This document shows, in pieces, positions 41,120 to 42,302 of a DNA stretch of 42,302 nucleotides. Under the pieces are notes generated by a model. It had not been told where the DNA came from. It saw only the letters and a program-made list of their open reading frames with translations, and searched no databases. The number at the start of each line of letters is the position of its first letter. Position 1 is the stretch's first letter. The stretch is from the NCBI GenBank assembly GCA_028280675.1, contig JANQLI010000062.1, positions 1 through 42,302 on the forward strand, in the 5' to 3' direction. The DNA comes from Alphaproteobacteria bacterium (GTDB lineage Bacteria > Pseudomonadota > Alphaproteobacteria > SMXP01). Both the position numbers and the translations under genes were made by a program.

Positions 41120-41788
41120 ATGGACGTCTCATCAATTACAGGGCAAAGCGCCGCGCAAACCTCGACAGCCAAATTGGCCGAGGATTTTGATACCTTCTTG
41201 ACACTACTCACAACGCAGCTCAAGAACCAAGATCCGCTCTCGCCGATGGATACGAATGAGTTTACGCAGCAAATCGTCAGCTTCACCGAAGTGGAACAGT
41301 CGATTGCGACCAACCGCAATCTTGAGAACATGATTGCGCTTCAGCTTGCCTCATCTCAAGGCACAGCCGTCAGCTATCTCGGCAAAACCGTGACCATGGA
41401 TGGCGATGCAACAAGCTTGAAAAACGGCGCCGCGCAATGGAATTATGACCTCTTGAGCAATGCCGCCGACACACAATTGGTTGTTTCAGATACAACCGGC
41501 CGCGTTGTTTACACAACAACAGGTGAAATCTCTGCTGGCAGTCATAGCTTTGTCTGGGATGGCAAAGATAATGCCGGCAATGATTTACCCGAAGACGCCT
41601 ATGTCCTTCAAGTCACAGCCATTGATGACGATGGCGAAGCCATGGACACACACACCTCCGTGACCGGATTGGTCACTGGCATTGATCTTGTTGGTAATCA
41701 GCCAACTTTACGCCTTGGTCAAACGGCTTACACGTTGTCAAGCTTGCTGGCCATTGAAGAAACTGCGGCCTCACAATCTGGGCCATAA
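41120..41788 (+). CDS. flgD: Flagellar hook capping protein FlgD
   Basis: A 222-residue hook cap. The N-terminal signature DFDTFLTLLTTQLKNQDPLS, then TNEFTQQIVSFTEVEQSI, is diagnostic. The C-terminal part has a FlgD Ig-like/tudor domain with FVWDGKDNAGNDLPEDAY. It starts 20 bp after fliK and is followed by a 123-bp gap before flgE. Confidence 0.95.
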   Translation: MDVSSITGQSAAQTSTAKLAEDFDTFLTLLTTQLKNQDPLSPMDTNEFTQQIVSFTEVEQSIATNRNLENMIALQLASSQGTAVSYLGKTVTMDGDATSLKNGAAQWNYDLLSNAADTQLVVSDTTGRVVYTTTGEISAGSHSFVWDGKDNAGNDLPEDAYVLQVTAIDDDGEAMDTHTSVTGLVTGIDLVGNQPTLRLGQTAYTLSSLLAIEETAASQSGP

Positions 41789-41793
41789 ATACA

Positions 41794-41813
41794 TTTGAGC
41801 AAAATAGCTCAAA
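41794..41813. other. Small hairpin between flgD and flgE
   Basis: TTTGAGC and GCTCAAA arms with a 6-nt AAAATA loop lie just after the flgD stop. No T-run follows, so it is at best a weak attenuator or mRNA-stability element that could set the flgD:flgE ratio. Confidence 0.35.
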
Positions 41814-41911
41814 ACACATTTGTATAGCGGCAAATAGAACATCTGCCTCTCACAGTAAACTTGAAGAACCAACGCACGACATGTGTCCTCTGCGTTATAG
41901 GAGAGCATGAT

Positions 41912-42302
41912 ATGAGTATTAATAGTGCAATGATCGCAGGTGTCGCAGGCTTGTCCTCGAATTCAACTGCCCTCGCCGTTATTTCCGATAATATCGCCAA
42001 CGTGAACACCGTTGGTTTTAAACGCAATGACACATCCTTTGCCCGCATGGTCACAAAATCTTCCGGTGGTGGCGGGTATTCCTCTGGCGGTGTTTCAGCC
42101 ATTCCCCGTGCTTTGATTGCTGATCAGGGCTTGCTGCAAACGACAGGGAACGCCACAGACCTGGCGATCTCAGGTGATGGCTTCTTTGTGGTGTCTCAAG
42201 ATTCCGCAGGTGCAGGCGGGGTTGCTTTTACCCGCGCTGGGGCCTTTGTTGCCGACAGTGAAGGCTACTTGCGCAACTCTGCTGGCTACTACCTTCAAGG
42301 GT
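41912..42302 (+). CDS. flgE: Flagellar hook protein FlgE (3' end outside window)
   Basis: The frame from the ATG at 41912 is open to the window edge (130 complete codons). AGGAG lies 8 nt upstream. The N-terminus MSINSAMIAGVAGLSSNS, then LAVISDNIANVNTVGFKRND, is the rod/hook family signature. GNATDLAISGDGFFVV and FTRAGAFVADSEGYL are the FlgE/FlgF/FlgG D1 blocks. The place after fliK-flgD makes the hook protein the best choice. Confidence 0.93.
   Translation, partial: MSINSAMIAGVAGLSSNSTALAVISDNIANVNTVGFKRNDTSFARMVTKSSGGGGYSSGGVSAIPRALIADQGLLQTTGNATDLAISGDGFFVVSQDSAGAGGVAFTRAGAFVADSEGYLRNSAGYYLQG

Noticed and set aside
41794..41813. Terminator between flgD and flgE
   Set aside because: The stem is short and AT-rich and has no T-run; listed only as a weak hairpin.
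1..42302. CRISPR array, insertion sequence, integrase or prophage genes
   Set aside because: No regularly spaced repeats and no transposase, integrase or phage protein signatures were found on either strand.

Overview
The window looks like the chromosome of a flagellated, probably marine alphaproteobacterium. The supporting features are a Rhodobacter-type PmtA methyltransferase, an alphaproteobacterial-style tRNA-Met, flagellar genes flgK-flgL and fliK-flgD-flgE, TonB receptors of the kind common in Sphingomonadales, Hyphomonadaceae and Kordiimonadales, and roughly balanced GC content. The exact genus cannot be read from the sequence. No integrase, transposase, CRISPR array or rRNA is visible.

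Region 1 (1-12.3 kb) is a catabolic/uptake cluster. A truncated amidohydrolase converges on a minus-strand operon of TonB receptor, MBL-fold hydrolase, GPH-type MFS carrier and exported NAD(P)-binding protein. A LysR regulator diverges from it. Next come a nitrilase-superfamily amidohydrolase with a UbiD-family decarboxylase, an exported RidA-like protein, an exported nitrilase paralogue that has lost its catalytic cysteine, and a homologue of red chlorophyll catabolite reductase (a bilin-reductase-fold enzyme). A 20-bp element shared at 18/20 positions links the LysR/TonB-receptor promoter to the nitrilase-UbiD promoter.

Region 2 (12.6-17.9 kb) holds an RND efflux adaptor and pump, an ICMT-like membrane methyltransferase and a DoxX-like protein.

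Region 3 (17.9-33.4 kb) is a second accessory block organised around three paralogous TetR regulators. It contains a Tat-exported flavin amine oxidase, a serine-hydrolase-like protein with a degenerate active site, an NmrA-like SDR with an NTF2-like protein, a second TonB receptor, a Rieske oxygenase, two tandem DUF1838-like proteins, another NmrA-like SDR and a DHA-type MFS carrier. A motif of the form (T/G)ACC-N4-GGTA lies in three of its promoter regions, including a perfect 17-bp-arm inverted repeat before the amine oxidase, and is the best operator candidate for the TetR set.

Region 4 (33.4-42.3 kb) is core genome: tRNA-Met(CAU), pmtA, mnmA and flagellar genes. The accessory block ends flush against the tRNA 3' end.

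Taken together, the accessory genes read as import through TonB receptors, partly periplasmic processing by exported enzymes, cytoplasmic oxygenation/decarboxylation/hydrolysis, and efflux. The substrate is unknown. A Rieske oxygenase plus an RCCR-like protein makes linear or cyclic tetrapyrrole catabolism one testable idea, but aromatic or amide-containing natural products are equally possible.
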